DNA of 64,000 bases from an uncultured Porphyromonadaceae bacterium (lineage in GTDB: Bacteria > Bacteroidota > Bacteroidia > Bacteroidales > Muribaculaceae): the NCBI GenBank assembly GCA_947174995.1, contig CAMWLC010000003.1, forward strand, positions 22,455 to 86,454, in the 5' to 3' direction. The position numbers were made by a program, and so were the translations under genes. The notes under the pieces were generated by a model. It worked only from the letters and a program-made list of their open reading frames with translations. It was not told the origin of the DNA and searched no databases. How positions within the stretch are numbered: the stretch's first letter is position 1; the number at the start of each line of letters is the position of its first letter. Positions 52,532-62,300 of this stretch are shown in pieces.

Positions 52532-52541
52532 GCCCCAAGCA

Positions 52542-52578
52542 GGAGGCGGGGCCTCCCGGCGATACCCAAAGGCTTCGC
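52542..52578 (+). repeat. REP-like element, copy 1 (3' side of RAYT)
   Basis: GGAGGC pairs with GCCTCC around GGG (52542-52556), followed by a 21-nt tail at 52558-52578 (ending AAAGGCTTCGC). The 31 nt at 52548-52578 are identical to 53851-53881 on the other side of the transposase gene, in the same orientation. Confidence 0.8.
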
Positions 52579-52729
52579 GCGCAACTGCGAGCATTGGCCC
52601 GGGCTCCTTGCCCCGCGGCGAAGTGAACCTCCCCGGTGGCGAGGGGAGCCTCCCCCTCTTTCATTTTGATCCCGCATATTTTCATATCATAAGCAGGCTC
52701 TTCATATAACAAGGAGCATCTGCACACAA

Positions 52730-52800
52730 GAGCATCTGCACACAATAAGGAGAGTGCCATCCGGCTCGGATGGCACTCTCCTTATTGTGTGCAGATGCTC
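52730..52800. terminator. 34-bp perfect inverted repeat, bidirectional terminator or mobile hairpin
   Basis: Arms at 52730-52763 and 52767-52800 are fully complementary with a 3-nt loop. A partial copy of the left-arm start, GAGCATCTGCACACA, also lies at 52713-52727. It lies 22 bp past the RAYT stop and between two convergent genes. No T-rich tail follows on either strand, so it may not be a normal terminator. Confidence 0.75.
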
Positions 52801-52822
52801 CTTTATGTGCGGATGCTCTCTT

Positions 52823-53782
52823 TTATAGGCCGGCGGCGATGGCTTCGGCCAGGGCATTCATGCTTTTACATTCGCCACGGGTTACTTTCTCACTCGGAAT
52901 TATGCCCGAAGGAAGAAAAGGGCTGTACTGAGCTTTTATCGAGGAGATGGGGCTATTCTGATTGCCATTGTGCGGGAAGGGTGCTATCAGGAGCAGTTGG
53001 CCGCGGACGCAGAGGTCAAACTCACGGCCCGATGGCTTGAAACGGTCGGAGGGAAAGGGTGTGTTCTGGATGCGGATCACTCGCCCTCCTGTCTCGAGTG
53101 CCTCCTGAAGGATGGCTTTTTCCATTTTGGAAATGAAAGGCGAGACGAGCACGCCACCGTTTTCGGCGGTGTGCAACCATTTTTCACGGTGGGCGGCCCG
53201 TTCCGCTTCAGAGTAGCGGCTGTGGACTATGACAGCTGATTTGAAGGGATTGCGCAATAGGAAGGGATTGCCGTAGAGCTGATAGTCATGGCCTGAGATG
53301 TTGTAGCTTCGGATGCGGCGGAAGTAGTCGGGAGTGGCGTGGCGTACGGCCAGACGGTAGGGGTTTTTGCGGATATACTCCAAGATGGTGCCCAGGTCTT
53401 GATCGGGAAATATGATGCGGTCATGGAAGTTTTCGGAAAAGAGGGGTGGAGAGGATAGCAGCACGGCTGCCTCTTTGTTGAGGCGATTCTTCCAATGTCC
53501 GATGTAGTTGCCGAGATGGGAGTCCAGTCTTGCCGTCACGAAGATGAGCAGATGGATATGGTCCGGCATGATCTGGTATTGCGTGAGTCGGATGTGCGGG
53601 CTCAGGGTGGGTAGATAGTGAAGATGGCGGAAGATTGTGAGTCCGGCGGCTGAGTATTTGATTTTAGGGGAAGTGACGCCGCCGGTGAGGTGGCCGAAGA
53701 TGGGTGCTTCGGGGGCTTTTGTCATAGTGATGTGGTAGATGCATTTGGCCCGGTAGTCATGGCCGGGCAGTCTTCTTCCCAT
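52823..53782 (-). CDS. REP-associated tyrosine transposase (RAYT, Y1/HUH family) with C-terminal extension
   Basis: 319 residues from the ATG at 53782; a longer in-frame start lies in repeat DNA. The catalytic domain (about 1-180) has the HUH motif as MPDHIHLLI and a Tyr in EYIRKNPYRL. Such enzymes cut single-stranded DNA at REP hairpins and are usually not movable themselves. Beyond about 195 residues comes an extra region, GGVLVSPFISKMEKAILQEALE.., then RVIRIQNTPF and FDLCVRGQLLLIAPF, that looks like a small alpha/beta (Rossmann-like) fold, recalling DprA- or LOG-type proteins; this comparison is my recollection, not a search. REP-like repeats with a conserved tail flank the gene in direct and inverted orientation, as expected for a RAYT domesticated to spread its repeats. 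Confidence 0.85.
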   Translation of the reverse strand: MGRRLPGHDYRAKCIYHITMTKAPEAPIFGHLTGGVTSPKIKYSAAGLTIFRHLHYLPTLSPHIRLTQYQIMPDHIHLLIFVTARLDSHLGNYIGHWKNRLNKEAAVLLSSPPLFSENFHDRIIFPDQDLGTILEYIRKNPYRLAVRHATPDYFRRIRSYNISGHDYQLYGNPFLLRNPFKSAVIVHSRYSEAERAAHREKWLHTAENGGVLVSPFISKMEKAILQEALETGGRVIRIQNTPFPSDRFKPSGREFDLCVRGQLLLIAPFPHNGNQNSPISSIKAQYSPFLPSGIIPSEKVTRGECKSMNALAEAIAAGL

Positions 53783-53812
53783 TTTGGCTTGGATTTTGGA
53801 GGGTAAATATTG

Positions 53813-53881
53813 AGGAGGCCCCGGCCTCCTGTGGCTTGGAGCGGGAGGCCGGGGCCTCCCGGCGATACCCAAAGGCTTCGC
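53813..53881 (+). repeat. REP-like element, copy 2 (5' side of RAYT), with a second hairpin
   Basis: Hairpin AGGAGGCC/GGCCTCCT (53813-53830) precedes hairpin GGGAGGCC/GGCCTCCC (53843-53860), each with a 2-nt loop. The tail 53861-53881 is identical to that of copy 1. Confidence 0.8.
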
Positions 53882-53889
53882 ACTTTTTT

Positions 53890-53989
53890 GCCGGCTTTTG
53901 GTTTTGCCGGCTTTGCCGGCTTTTGGTTTTGCCGGGCTTGTGCTTTTGCCGGCTTTTGGTTTTGCCGGCTTTGCCGGGCTTGTGCTTTT
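53890..53989. repeat. Modular tandem repeat with units A-B-A-C-A-B-C
   Basis: Unit A is GCCGGCTTTTGGTTTT (53890-53905, 53915-53930, 53948-53963), B is GCCGGCTTT (53906-53914, 53964-53972) and C is GCCGGGCTTGTGCTTTT (53931-53947, 53973-53989). Units are identical within each class, which implies recent expansion. Confidence 0.85.
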
Positions 53990-53997
53990 GGATTGTG

Positions 53998-54020
53998 GCG
54001 CGGAGCCTTTGGGGATCGCT
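53998..54020 (-). repeat. REP-like tail, degenerate inverted copy
   Basis: In reverse complement it reads AGCGATCCCCAAAGGCTCCG.., which matches the tail of the two direct copies at all but about three positions. Confidence 0.6.
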
Positions 54021-54102
54021 GAAAGGCTTGCCTTTCGGATCCTATTTGCTTTTTAGGGGAGGAGAGAGGAGAGGGGAGAGGAGGGAGGAGAGGGGGGAAG
54101 GG

Positions 54103-55122
54103 TCAGCGGGCGAGGCGGGAGTCGTTGGCGAGGAGCCATTGGGCGATCTGGACGGCGTTGAGGGCGGCGCCTTTCTTGATCTGGTCGCCTACTACCCAGA
54201 AGGTGAGGCCGCGGTCGTCCGATATGTCGGCACGGATCCTGCCTACGTAGACGGGGTCTTTCCCGGTGAGGTCAAGGGGCATGGGATAGAGGCCGTTTTC
54301 TTGGTCGTCCATCACGACAAGGCCCGGGGCTTTTTCAAAGGCCGCTTTTGCCTGGGCGGGGGTGACGGGGGATTCGGTCTCCACCCAGATGGCTTCGCTG
54401 TGGGCGCGAAGCACAGGCACCCTCACGCACGTGGCCGATACGCTCAACTCGGGGGCGTGCATTATCTTGCGCGTCTCATGATACATTTTCATCTCCTCTT
54501 TGGTGTAGTCGTTGTCAAGGAATACATCCACCTGCGGGATGAGGTTGTAGGCGAGCTGGTGGGCGAATTTATTCACGACGGGTGTTTCGCCGCGCTCAAT
54601 CTGACCATACTGGGCACGGAGTTCCTCCATGGCGGCGGCTCCGGCTCCTGAGGCGGCCTGGTAGGTGGCCACGTGCACGCGCTTCACCGGGGAGAGGTCA
54701 TGAATGGGCTTGAGGGCCACTACCATCTGGATGGTGGTGCAGTTGGGATTGCCGATGATGTTGCGCGGACGGTCAAGGGCATCCGCGGCGTTGACTTCGG
54801 GCACGACCAGGGGCACATCGGCGTCCATGCGGAAGGCCGAGGAGTTGTCGATCATGACAGCACCGTGGCGGGTGATGACGTCGGCAAATTCCTTTGACGT
54901 GGCGGCACCGGCGGAGGTGAAAGCGATGTCTACGCCCGAGAAATCGGAGTCATGGGTGAGCTCCTCCACGGTGATGGGTGTACCTTTGAATTCGATTACC
55001 GAGCCCGCGCTCCTTTTAGAACCGAAGAGGCGGAGGGAGGTGACGGGAAACTGCTGTTCTGCAAGAACGCGGAGGAACTCCTGTCCCACCGCGCCGCTTG
55101 CACCTACGATAGCTATGTTCAT
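54103..55122 (-). CDS. asd: Aspartate-semialdehyde dehydrogenase
   Basis: 339 residues. N-terminal NADP motif [16 protein letters not shown] (about 5-20). The active-site Cys is C128 in GNPNCTT, and the substrate-binding SAFRMD and [11 protein letters not shown] blocks are present. Converts aspartyl phosphate to the semialdehyde for lysine, methionine, threonine and diaminopimelate synthesis. It follows fabD after 91 nt with an AT-rich spacer, so it may have its own promoter. Cytoplasmic. Confidence 0.96.
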   Translation of the reverse strand: MNIAIVGASGAVGQEFLRVLAEQQFPVTSLRLFGSKRSAGSVIEFKGTPITVEELTHDSDFSGVDIAFTSAGAATSKEFADVITRHGAVMIDNSSAFRMDADVPLVVPEVNAADALDRPRNIIGNPNCTTIQMVVALKPIHDLSPVKRVHVATYQAASGAGAAAMEELRAQYGQIERGETPVVNKFAHQLAYNLIPQVDVFLDNDYTKEEMKMYHETRKIMHAPELSVSATCVRVPVLRAHSEAIWVETESPVTPAQAKAAFEKAPGLVVMDDQENGLYPMPLDLTGKDPVYVGRIRADISDDRGLTFWVVGDQIKKGAALNAVQIAQWLLANDSRLAR

Positions 55123-55213
55123 TTTTCATATCCGGAGGCGTGGAAGCCGGTCCGGAGATTAAAATTAAAAATTTAAAATTAAAAATTAATCCTGATGATT
55201 AGAGGCGAGGGGC

Positions 55214-56095
55214 TCACTGCTTGCCGGAAGTGGCCACGCCGCGGGCTATCTTCTTCACGAGGCCCTGGAGCACGTTGCCTGGTCCAAGCTCTATAAACTC
55301 ATCGGCGCCGTCGGCCACCATGGCCTCCACGCCGTGTGTCCAGCGCACGGGGGCAGTGAGCTGTGCTATGAGATTTGCCTTGATTTCCTCGGGGTCGGTG
55401 TGGGGTTTGCCGTCGACGTTCTGGTAGACGGGGCAGACGGGGATCCGGAACTTGGCTGCGGCGATGGCCTCGGCGAGTTCCTCCTGTGCGGGCTGCATGA
55501 GGGGAGAGTGGAACGCGCCGCCCACCTTTAGCTTCATGGCGCGTTTCGCGCCGGCCTCAAGCATCTTGGCGCATGCGGCGTCGATGCCGGCCACGGAACC
55601 GGAGATGACGACCTGTCCGGGGCAGTTGTAGTTGGCGGGGGCCACTACCTCTCCCTCGATAGTGGAGCAGATCTCCTCCACCTTCTCATCGGGAAGGGCG
55701 AGCACCGCGGCCATGGTCGAGGGGGTGGCCTCGCAGGCCTTCTGCATGGCGTGGGCGCGGGCGGAGACGAGCTTGAGTCCCTCCTCGAAGGAGAGCGCTC
55801 CGGCGGCAACGAGGGCGGAGAATTCGCCGAGGCTGTGTCCGGCCACCATGTCGGGCTTGAAGTCATCGCCGAGGCTCTTTGCGAGCACCACGCTGTGAAG
55901 GAAGATGGCGGGCTGGGTGACCTTGGTCTGCTTGAGGTCTTCTTCGGTGCCCTCGAACATGAGGTCGGTGATGCGGAAGCCGAGGATTTCGTTGGCCTTC
56001 TCCATCATCTCGCGGGCCTGGGGATTATTGTCGTAGAGGTCTTTGCCCATACCGGTGAACTGGGCGCCCTGACCGGGGAAAACGTATGCTTTCAT
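55214..56095 (-). CDS. fabD: Malonyl-CoA:ACP transacylase FabD
   Basis: 293 residues. PGQGAQ (about 7-12) and nucleophile Ser88 in GHSLGE, with the catalytic His in GGAFHSPLM (about 197). The C-terminal block ELGPGNVLQGLVKKI is also standard. Loads malonyl onto acyl carrier protein to start fatty-acid synthesis. Located between eno and asd; a weak hairpin near 56113-56147 separates it from eno. Confidence 0.96.
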   Translation of the reverse strand: MKAYVFPGQGAQFTGMGKDLYDNNPQAREMMEKANEILGFRITDLMFEGTEEDLKQTKVTQPAIFLHSVVLAKSLGDDFKPDMVAGHSLGEFSALVAAGALSFEEGLKLVSARAHAMQKACEATPSTMAAVLALPDEKVEEICSTIEGEVVAPANYNCPGQVVISGSVAGIDAACAKMLEAGAKRAMKLKVGGAFHSPLMQPAQEELAEAIAAAKFRIPVCPVYQNVDGKPHTDPEEIKANLIAQLTAPVRWTHGVEAMVADGADEFIELGPGNVLQGLVKKIARGVATSGKQ

Positions 56096-56112
56096 TGTGG
56101 AATAATCATTGA

Positions 56113-56147
56113 GAGGAGGCGCGTCTGCTTTCCAGGCACGCCTCCTC
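56113..56147 (-). terminator. Weak hairpin after eno
   Basis: 9-bp perfect arms (56113-56121 and 56139-56147) with a 17-nt loop, 34 bp past the eno stop. The minus-strand tail TCTCAATGATTATT is only weakly T-rich, so termination may be partial. Confidence 0.4.
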
Positions 56148-56180
56148 GTGAGATATTGTCTTTTCTTCTACGCGGCGCAA

Positions 56181-57557
<1,377 letters not shown>

Positions 57558-57601
57558 ACAAAAAATCCCGACATATTTACTATCGGTTTAACTTTAATTA
57601 G

Positions 57602-57609
57602 TAACTTTG
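57602..57609 (+). promoter_or_regulatory. Candidate -7 box for the RecD-like helicase
   Basis: TAACTTTG matches TAnnTTTG, 48 bp before the ATG at 57658. A weak -33 TTTA lies 22 bp upstream. Confidence 0.45.
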
Positions 57610-57657
57610 GGAAAATTTTGATACATAACCCCGTTTCGAGGGGGCAAACATGGCCGG

Positions 57658-59163
57658 ATGAAAAAGAATGAGACAGACATAGCGGGGAGGCTCCGGGATT
57701 TTCTCCCCTTCGCCCCCCTCCCGATACAGGAGGGGCTGATCATGGCCTTGGGCTGCTTCGCGGAGGATGCCGATCCGAGGGGAGTCTTCATCCTCAACGG
57801 CTATGCCGGCACGGGCAAGACCTCCATCGTCGGGGCTTTCGTGAAGGCCCTGGAATCGTTGGGGCGCAAGACGGTGGTGCTTGCTCCGACGGGGCGTGCC
57901 GCCAAAGTGGCGGGGGGTATGTCGGGGGGTAAATCCTCCACCATCCACCGTCGCATCTATCATCCTCAGGCGGGGGCCGCTCCGGGAAGCGAGACCATTT
58001 GTCTCTCTCCCAACCGCGACAAGGACACCCTCTTCATCGTGGACGAGGCCTCGCTCGTCACCGGCGGGAGCGGTCGCGGCCTGCTCGAGAATCTGGTGAG
58101 GCACGTCTATTCCGCCCCGGGATGCAGGATGCTTCTCGTAGGCGACACGGCCCAGCTTCCACCCGTGGGCCAGGAGGATTCCCCTGCAATGAAGGAGGAG
58201 ACGCTCAGGCGTCTCGGTCTTGCTCCCGTCACCTACACCCTCGACATCCCGGTGAGACAGGAGGGGGGTAGCGGCATACTCTACAACGCCACGACGGTGC
58301 GCCATGCGCTCTTCAAGGCCATGGAGAAACCGGCTGCATCCCCTCTTCCATCCATATTCACGAGCGGCGTCTTCGTCAATGCCCCGGTGCTTCCCAAGTT
58401 GCCGGGACTCACGGCGCAGGGGGTGGCCAAGCCGGAGGTTCCGCCGCTGAAGGTGAGCGGCTTCGATGACATACGCGCCGTCAACGGATATGAGCTTCCC
58501 GACAGGCTCTCGACCTCATGGAGCGAAGTGGGGCCCGAGGAGACAATCATCATCACCCGCAGCAACAAGCGTGCCAACGACTACAACATGGCCATACGCA
58601 ACCAGGTGATGTATGCCGAGGAGCCGCTTCAGCAGGGAGACCGCATCGTGATAGCCAAGAATGATTATTACTGGAGCGCGGCCAACAAACTCAGGACCTT
58701 CATAGCCAACGGCGACGTGGCGAGGGTGGAATGGGTAGGAAGGGTCGAGAAAATGTACGGACGCTACTTCGTGGATGTGGAGCTCCGGCTCATCCAGGGG
58801 GGAGAGAGGGTGAGCGCCAAGCTGATGCTTCGCTCGCTGACAACTGAAGGCCCCTCCATTCCCAAAGCGGAGATGGACCGTTTCTTCACGCACGTGATGG
58901 CCGAGCAGGGGGGGGGAGAGCACGAGCGTATCATGGCAGCCTCGCAAGATCCCTATTACAATGCCCTTCAGGCCAAATATGCCTATTGCGTCACCTGTCA
59001 TAAGGCGCAGGGTGGACAGTGGCGCCATGTATATATCGACATGGCCGGACTCCGTAAGGAGAACCTTGACATATCCTACTTGCGCTGGCTATACACCGCA
59101 CTGACCCGTGGAGTGGAGAGGGTGTGGCTCATCAATCCTCCCGCCGACATGCTGGAAGACTAA
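57658..59163 (+). CDS. RecD-like superfamily 1 ATP-dependent DNA helicase
   Basis: 501 residues. Walker A GYAGTGKTS (about 44-52), motif Ia LAPTGRAAKV, Walker B LFIVDEASLV (about 124-133), motif III LLVGDTAQLPPVGQ (about 160-173), and motif V/VI in TCHKAQGGQWRHVYIDMAG and YTALTRGVERV at the C-terminus. This fits SF1B helicases related to RecD2, without an N-terminal SH3 or extra domains. Likely processes DNA ends or forks during repair. Promoter candidate at 57602; a terminator hairpin follows the stop codon. Confidence 0.93.
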   Translation: MKKNETDIAGRLRDFLPFAPLPIQEGLIMALGCFAEDADPRGVFILNGYAGTGKTSIVGAFVKALESLGRKTVVLAPTGRAAKVAGGMSGGKSSTIHRRIYHPQAGAAPGSETICLSPNRDKDTLFIVDEASLVTGGSGRGLLENLVRHVYSAPGCRMLLVGDTAQLPPVGQEDSPAMKEETLRRLGLAPVTYTLDIPVRQEGGSGILYNATTVRHALFKAMEKPAASPLPSIFTSGVFVNAPVLPKLPGLTAQGVAKPEVPPLKVSGFDDIRAVNGYELPDRLSTSWSEVGPEETIIITRSNKRANDYNMAIRNQVMYAEEPLQQGDRIVIAKNDYYWSAANKLRTFIANGDVARVEWVGRVEKMYGRYFVDVELRLIQGGERVSAKLMLRSLTTEGPSIPKAEMDRFFTHVMAEQGGGEHERIMAASQDPYYNALQAKYAYCVTCHKAQGGQWRHVYIDMAGLRKENLDISYLRWLYTALTRGVERVWLINPPADMLED

Positions 59164-59217
59164 GGCCCCATCTCACAAAAAATGAGGGTCACCAGGGCGA
59201 CTTTGTGAGATGGGGCC
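59164..59217 (+). terminator. Terminator hairpin of the helicase gene
   Basis: A perfect 16-bp stem (59164-59179 with 59202-59217) and a long 22-nt loop, starting right after the stop codon. The T-run after it is weak; it may act as a processing or termination signal. Confidence 0.6.
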
Positions 59218-59317
59218 TAAGAACTACTTATAATTAAAATAATGGTCAAAATTACTTAAATTTGGAACATTTGTAATATATCGAATAGCCTAATGTGAAT
59301 TTTACCAAAAGAATAAC

Positions 59318-59325
59318 TAAATTTG
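59318..59325 (+). promoter_or_regulatory. Candidate -7 box for the large repeat protein
   Basis: TAAATTTG matches TAnnTTTG; TGTG at 59294-59297 lies 20 bp upstream as a one-mismatch -33 element. The start codon is 73 bp further. Another TAAATTTG lies at 59257-59264. Confidence 0.5.
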
Positions 59326-59398
59326 TGGAGACGTGTCGTATCTCGCGGCAAATCAACTTTTTTAATTAACTCATCTTTATTAACTAACCCTAATCCTA

Positions 59399-62300
59399 AT
59401 GAAGAAATCCATTTACTTATCTATGGCTTTCGCACTGGCAGGAGCATCAGCCCTGACGGCAGCCATAGCCGGATCGCTTCCTGTGGCAATGGAGACTGTT
59501 GCGGAAACGGGCGACATCGCATGGACGATGGATCCCGCGGATGGCTCAACAGTAGCGGATGCATCCACTGTCACCATCAGCTTCCCCGGTGCCACCGAGG
59601 TCAAGTTGGGTGATGAACCGATGCTGACAGCCAGCTGGAATGGTGCGGATGTAGCCGCCGACTTCATCACACGAGTAATCAACAATGAGGTAGTGATCTC
59701 CAAGTATCCGACCTCCATGACGGATTTCACCGGCGAAGCTACCTTCGTGGCCACGCTTCGTGCCGGCTCCGTAATTGTGGATGGCGTTGCCTCGCCCGCC
59801 ATCTCCTTTACCCTGCATCAGGGAGACGTCCAGGGGGGAGAAACTGGAGAGAGCGTATCCTTCATGAGCATCCTGGATGACTCCTATCCCGTAGTCAATT
59901 CATTTATCGAGACCGATGACGTCATGTCCGTGGTCTATTTCAACATGACCCGGAGCGTGACGCTCAATAAGGAGTGCACTTCACCCGCGGTGCTCAAACT
60001 CCAAAACAAGGAGATAGCAAGCATCTCCGCCGCCTCTTCGGAGGGTGACAGCTCATGGGCAACCGTGGCCGGCACTCGCGTGGAGCTTGACTTCACCAAG
60101 GCTGACCTTGAGGAAAACGGCGTATATAAGGTAGAGATTCCCGCCGGATTCCTGAAGTGCGGTGGTGATGACGTAGCTGCCGCCACCCTTTACTATATCA
60201 AGGGCGTGGGCACCTTCACTCCGGCCGCCGGCAGCGTGATCGACGTGACCGACAAGCCTTGGTCAAGTCTTTCCTTCACCCCGTACAGCGTTGTGGAACT
60301 GTATGAAATCACCGGCGAGAGCGAGTCTAAGTTCGGCACGGACGAGCCGATGACCATCACACTCGACGGCAAGGTGATAGAATCATTCCCCATCGAGCAG
60401 CAGATGATCTTCCGCAGCAAGATGTCCCTGAGCTTCGTCAATAAGATCACCGAGCCCGGCGAGTATAAGCTGAACATCCCGGCTAATTACTTCATGGCTA
60501 CTCTTGACGGAGTTACCGTAGGCAACCCCGCCATGACCGAGATCTTCACCATCGAAGGCTCCGCAGCTCCCGAGATGACCTATACGCTTTCTCCCGCTCC
60601 GGGTCAGTATAAGGTTTACCCGACCGTGAAGCTGACTTACGACAACTACGACAGCATCGAGGTTACGGAGGGCGCAAAGGCCAAGCTGAAGGTTGTGAAC
60701 ACCGATTACATCACGTTCACCATCACAGCCGAGGGTAACACCGTTATCTTCACTCCCGATGCCGAGTTCTCACAGTATATCGGCAATGTATATACGGATT
60801 ACGAGCTTATCGTACCCGCCGACAGCTACAAGTTGATCGCCGGCGGCAAGTCGTGGCCCAACGAGGCGCTCAACATCATTGACTACAAGATCGCTCCTCC
60901 TGCAGCTCCTGCGTTCGAGATTGATCCCGAGGATGGCGCTACAGTGGAGTCCCTCGACGAGATCATACTCGCTCCCGCCCAGCCTTACAACAACACCCAA
61001 ATCACGACATTCAAGAAGGCCAAGCTCTTTGAGGTGGAAGATGGAGTACGTGGTGCTCAGATTTGCACGATGAGCGCTACTGCCGCTCCCGGCAATACCA
61101 AGGAATATGTCACTCTGACTCTCCCAAATACAGTAGAAAGCCTCGAAGATGGCGACTACGAATTAGTGGTGCCCGCCGGAGCATTTACCTTCAATGTAAA
61201 TGGTGTTCCCGGTATCCAGTCCCCCGAGATGGTATTCCACTATCACGTAGGCGCACCTGCTCCCAAGGAGCTGACCTGGACGCTTGATCCCGAAAATGGC
61301 GCTACCGTAGAGGATGTCACAACGATGACCATCACTTTCACGGACGCAACTGAGGTTGTGATGGGTAATGCCCCGATGCTGACAGCCGACTGGAACGGCA
61401 CTGACGTGGCCGGTGAGTTCTACACCCGCATTGTTGACAACAAGGTCGTGATCTCCAAGTCACCGACCTCAATGGTGTTCTTTACCGGCAACGGCACTCT
61501 GACCGCCGCCCTGGGCGCCGGTTCAGTGATTGTGGATGGCATCCCCTCTCCCGAAATCGCCTACATTCTCCATCAGGAGGCAAAAACCGCAGGTGACTTT
61601 GAATGGACCGCCGAGCCTGCTGACGGCTCTTCCGTTCAGAATATCGGAGATTTCACAATCCTCTTCGGAAGCAACTTCCTCGGAATCGAGGATGAAGAGG
61701 CCGTGAAGTTCTATTGGAACGATGAGGAATACGACGGCTATGAGTGGTTTGGTTACACCGACAATAACGACGGAGTGATCTTCCAGCTCAAGTCAGGCGT
61801 TAAGGCTCCCGAAGGCAAGGGCACTCTGAAGGTAGTCATTGGCTCCGGCTTCGCAATGCTGATGGGCGCAAACGGCGAGGAGCCGAACCCCGAGTTCGTT
61901 TATACTCTCAATCAGACCAATTTCGCCTGGACGGCCGATCCTGCAAACGGCGCTACTGTTTCCGAACTTGGAGACATTACCTTCCGTTTCGACAGCAACT
62001 TCCTCGGTCAGGATGACGAAGAGGCAGTGAAGTACTTCTGGAATGGTGAACCTTACGACGGCTACGAGTGGTATGGATACACGGACGAGAACGATGGTGT
62101 CATCTTCATGCTCAAGAGCGGTGTTACAGCTCCCGAAGGTGAAGGCACACTGACAATCGTCTTTGAAGAGGGCTTCCTCATGTTCATGGGCGAGAATGGT
62201 GTCGAGCCGAACCCCGAGTTCGTCTACACTCTCAACCAGAAGCCTGTGGTTGGTCCCCAGCCCGGTGAGCCCGTTGCGTTCCTTAGCATCGTGGAGGATT

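Larger units (their letters stand above)
52434..52822. other. Repeat-rich non-coding region downstream of the OPT and RAYT genes
   Basis: No gene is supported. It holds a 28-bp tandem repeat (52461-52516 plus a partial unit), one REP-like hairpin with conserved tail (52542-52578), small GC-rich inverted repeats, and a 34-bp perfect inverted repeat (52730-52800). Confidence 0.75.
53783..54102. other. Repeat-rich non-coding region upstream of RAYT
   Basis: No gene is supported. It holds two GC hairpins (53813-53830 and 53843-53860), the second followed by the conserved REP tail, a modular tandem repeat (53890-53989), an inverted degenerate tail copy (53998-54020), and a G/A-rich run (about 54055-54100). 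Confidence 0.75.

Noticed and set aside
52461..53989. Possible CRISPR array near the RAYT gene
   Set aside because: Repeats are contiguous tandem units with no unique spacers and no cas genes nearby.
54004..54651. Plus-strand frame running over the tandem repeat and asd
   Set aside because: Its N-terminal Phe/Gly/Cys repeats are only the translated repeat units, and the rest is antisense to asd.
55170..55200. AATTAAAAATTTAAAATT run in the fabD-asd gap as a regulatory site
   Set aside because: Simple AT-rich sequence common in this phylum; no -7 box or stem distinct from composition.
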